This document shows positions 62,866 through 64,000 of a stretch of DNA of 64,000 bases, piece after piece. The notes under the pieces are model-generated. The model saw only the letters and a list, made by a program, of their open reading frames with translations, searched no databases and was not told the DNA's origin. Location: the NCBI RefSeq assembly GCF_016860525.1, contig NZ_BNEA01000015.1:4984501-5048500 (forward strand), read 5' to 3'. The position numbers and the translations under genes were made by a program. Position 1 is the first letter of the stretch, and each line of letters opens with the position of its first letter. The stretch is from Streptomyces rubradiris. GTDB taxonomy: Bacteria > Actinomycetota > Actinomycetes > Streptomycetales > Streptomycetaceae.

Positions 62866-64000
62866 TCAGACCTTGGTGACGTCCTCCGCCTCCTCCGCCG
62901 GCTCCCGGCCCGGTGTCCGCAGGTCGAACCGGGTGATCGCGACGCGGAAGACGACGTAGTACACGGCCGCCAGGCACAGGCCGATCGGGATGATCGCCCA
63001 GGGTCTCGTCGCCAGGTTCCAGTTGATCACGTAGTCGATCAGCCCCGCCGAGAAGCTGAACCCGTCGTGCACCCCGAGCGCCCAGGTCACCGCCATCGAC
63101 ACCCCGGTGAGCACGGCGTGCACGGCGTACAGGGCCGGCGCGGCGAACAGGAACGAGTACTCCAGCGGCTCGGTGATCCCGGTCACGAACGAGGTCAGCG
63201 CCACCGACAGCATCAGACCGCCGGTCTCCTTGCGCCGCTCCGGCCGCGCGCAGTGCGTGATGGCCAGCGCGGCGGCCGGCAGGGCGAACATCATGACCGG
63301 GAAGAAGCCGGAGGTGAACTGGCCGGCGCCCGGGTCCCCCTGGAGGAACATGTTGATGTCGCCGTGCACCACCGTGCCGTCCGGCTTGGTGTAGCTGCCG
63401 AACTGGAACCAGATCGGCACGTTGAGGAACTGGTGCAGGCCCACCACCAGCAGCGCCCGGTTGGCGACCCCGAAGACGCCCGAGCCCCAGGCGCCGGCGT
63501 CCCGCAGCCACCCGCTGAAGTTCTCCAGGGCGCCCCCGACGGCCGGCCAGACCAGCAGGCACACCACCGCGAACACGATCGCCGCGAACGCCATGATGAT
63601 CGGCACCAGTCGGCGGCCGTTGAAGAAGCCCAGCCAGTCCACCAGGCGGGTGCGGTGGTAGCGGGCCCAGAAGAAGGCCGCGAGCAGGCCCATGACGATG
63701 CCGCCGAAGACGCCCGGGTTCTGATAGGTGAACGCGGACACCGTGCCGTCCGCCGCCTGGCAGCCGGTCGTCACCACCTTCGCGCCCGCCGGGCACCCCT
63801 CGGGGAACTGCCGGAGCACCCCGTAGTAGACGAGGAAGCCGGTCACCGCCGCGAGCGCGGTCGATCCGTCCGCCTTCTTCGCCATGCCGATCGCGACGCC
63901 CACGCAGAACAGCAGCGGCAGCCCGAGCTGCCCGTCCAGCAGGGCGCCGCCCGCCCCGCTCAGCACCTTGGACACGTCCGTCCAGCCCAGGCCGTCCGCG
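62866..64000 (-). CDS. PTS EIIC component (NagE1/MalX-like), 5' end outside window
   Basis: The visible C-terminal 378 or so residues of a paralog of the downstream permease, with the same GLHQFLNVPIWFQFGSY and TGITEPLEYSFLFAAP motifs and the TPGREPAEEAEDVTKV end. The reading frame continues past 64000 (visible start ADGLGWTDVSKVLSG). Tandem duplication with nagE2 is clear. In S. coelicolor the copy at this position is not the main GlcNAc transporter, so its sugar is uncertain. Confidence 0.9.
   Translation of the reverse strand, partial: ADGLGWTDVSKVLSGAGGALLDGQLGLPLLFCVGVAIGMAKKADGSTALAAVTGFLVYYGVLRQFPEGCPAGAKVVTTGCQAADGTVSAFTYQNPGVFGGIVMGLLAAFFWARYHRTRLVDWLGFFNGRRLVPIIMAFAAIVFAVVCLLVWPAVGGALENFSGWLRDAGAWGSGVFGVANRALLVVGLHQFLNVPIWFQFGSYTKPDGTVVHGDINMFLQGDPGAGQFTSGFFPVMMFALPAAALAITHCARPERRKETGGLMLSVALTSFVTGITEPLEYSFLFAAPALYAVHAVLTGVSMAVTWALGVHDGFSFSAGLIDYVINWNLATRPWAIIPIGLCLAAVYYVVFRVAITRFDLRTPGREPAEEAEDVTKV

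Overview
The window is a high-GC actinobacterial chromosome segment that I assign to Streptomyces. The basis is third-position G/C bias, an SsgA-like sporulation protein, an ECF sigma/zinc anti-sigma pair, an HemD-type nitrate regulator next to narK, DasR-like operators at GlcNAc genes, DUF3039/DUF2017 proteins, and a cysO/cysM/JAMM cysteine locus with a short Cys-containing leader peptide. From memory, the order of the conserved genes resembles the S. coelicolor core around SCO2970 down to SCO2906. That comparison was not checked by a search.

Layout. 1-4,408: a zinc-ribbon protein fragment, ftsE-ftsX, an S41 protease, smpB and the tmRNA gene ssrA, so trans-translation RNA and protein sit side by side. 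4,451-11,091: an MFS pump divergent from a LysR regulator, a small hypothetical gene, a broken ATPase-like ORF, the narK/nnaR nitrate pair and a CGNR zinc-finger protein. 11,362-20,685: the sigU-like sigma/anti-sigma pair, a HelD-type helicase, an ACT-malic enzyme, HU, murA, an AlgH/YqgE protein and a DUF3039 protein. 20,879-28,606: a cytosolic beta-N-acetylhexosaminidase behind a DasR-like site, then a three-subunit molybdenum hydroxylase whose [2Fe-2S] subunit carries about 640 extra disordered, repeat-rich residues.

29,116-35,441 is accessory DNA. It holds an orphan SUKH-4-type protein, a small secreted protein, and a putative peptide-modifying locus: a 47-residue Gly/Asp-rich peptide followed by an arginase-fold protein with a DAHHD metal motif and a TPR protein. 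It continues with small CxxC proteins, a lower-GC XRE/DUF6879 cassette bracketed by an imperfect 28-bp direct repeat, and a tandem pair of tRNA-Cys-like genes, one of which has a replaced anticodon arm. This is the most likely place for something undescribed.

35,620-64,000 returns to core genes: an MFS transporter, a DEAD-type helicase, an IclR regulator, a Lon-like secreted protease, AsnC/4-hydroxyphenylpyruvate dioxygenase, a TPR protein, a glycolate-oxidase-like enzyme, ssgG, two RDD membrane proteins, an immune-inhibitor-A metalloprotease, pncA-pncB, clpS-DUF2017, an amino-acid permease, mec-leader-cysO-cysM, a lipoprotein, a membrane-anchored PemK-like protein, a metallo-beta-lactamase-fold protein and two tandem PTS EIIC genes for N-acetylglucosamine. 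The hexosaminidase and the PTS genes probably act in one GlcNAc regulon under DasR.
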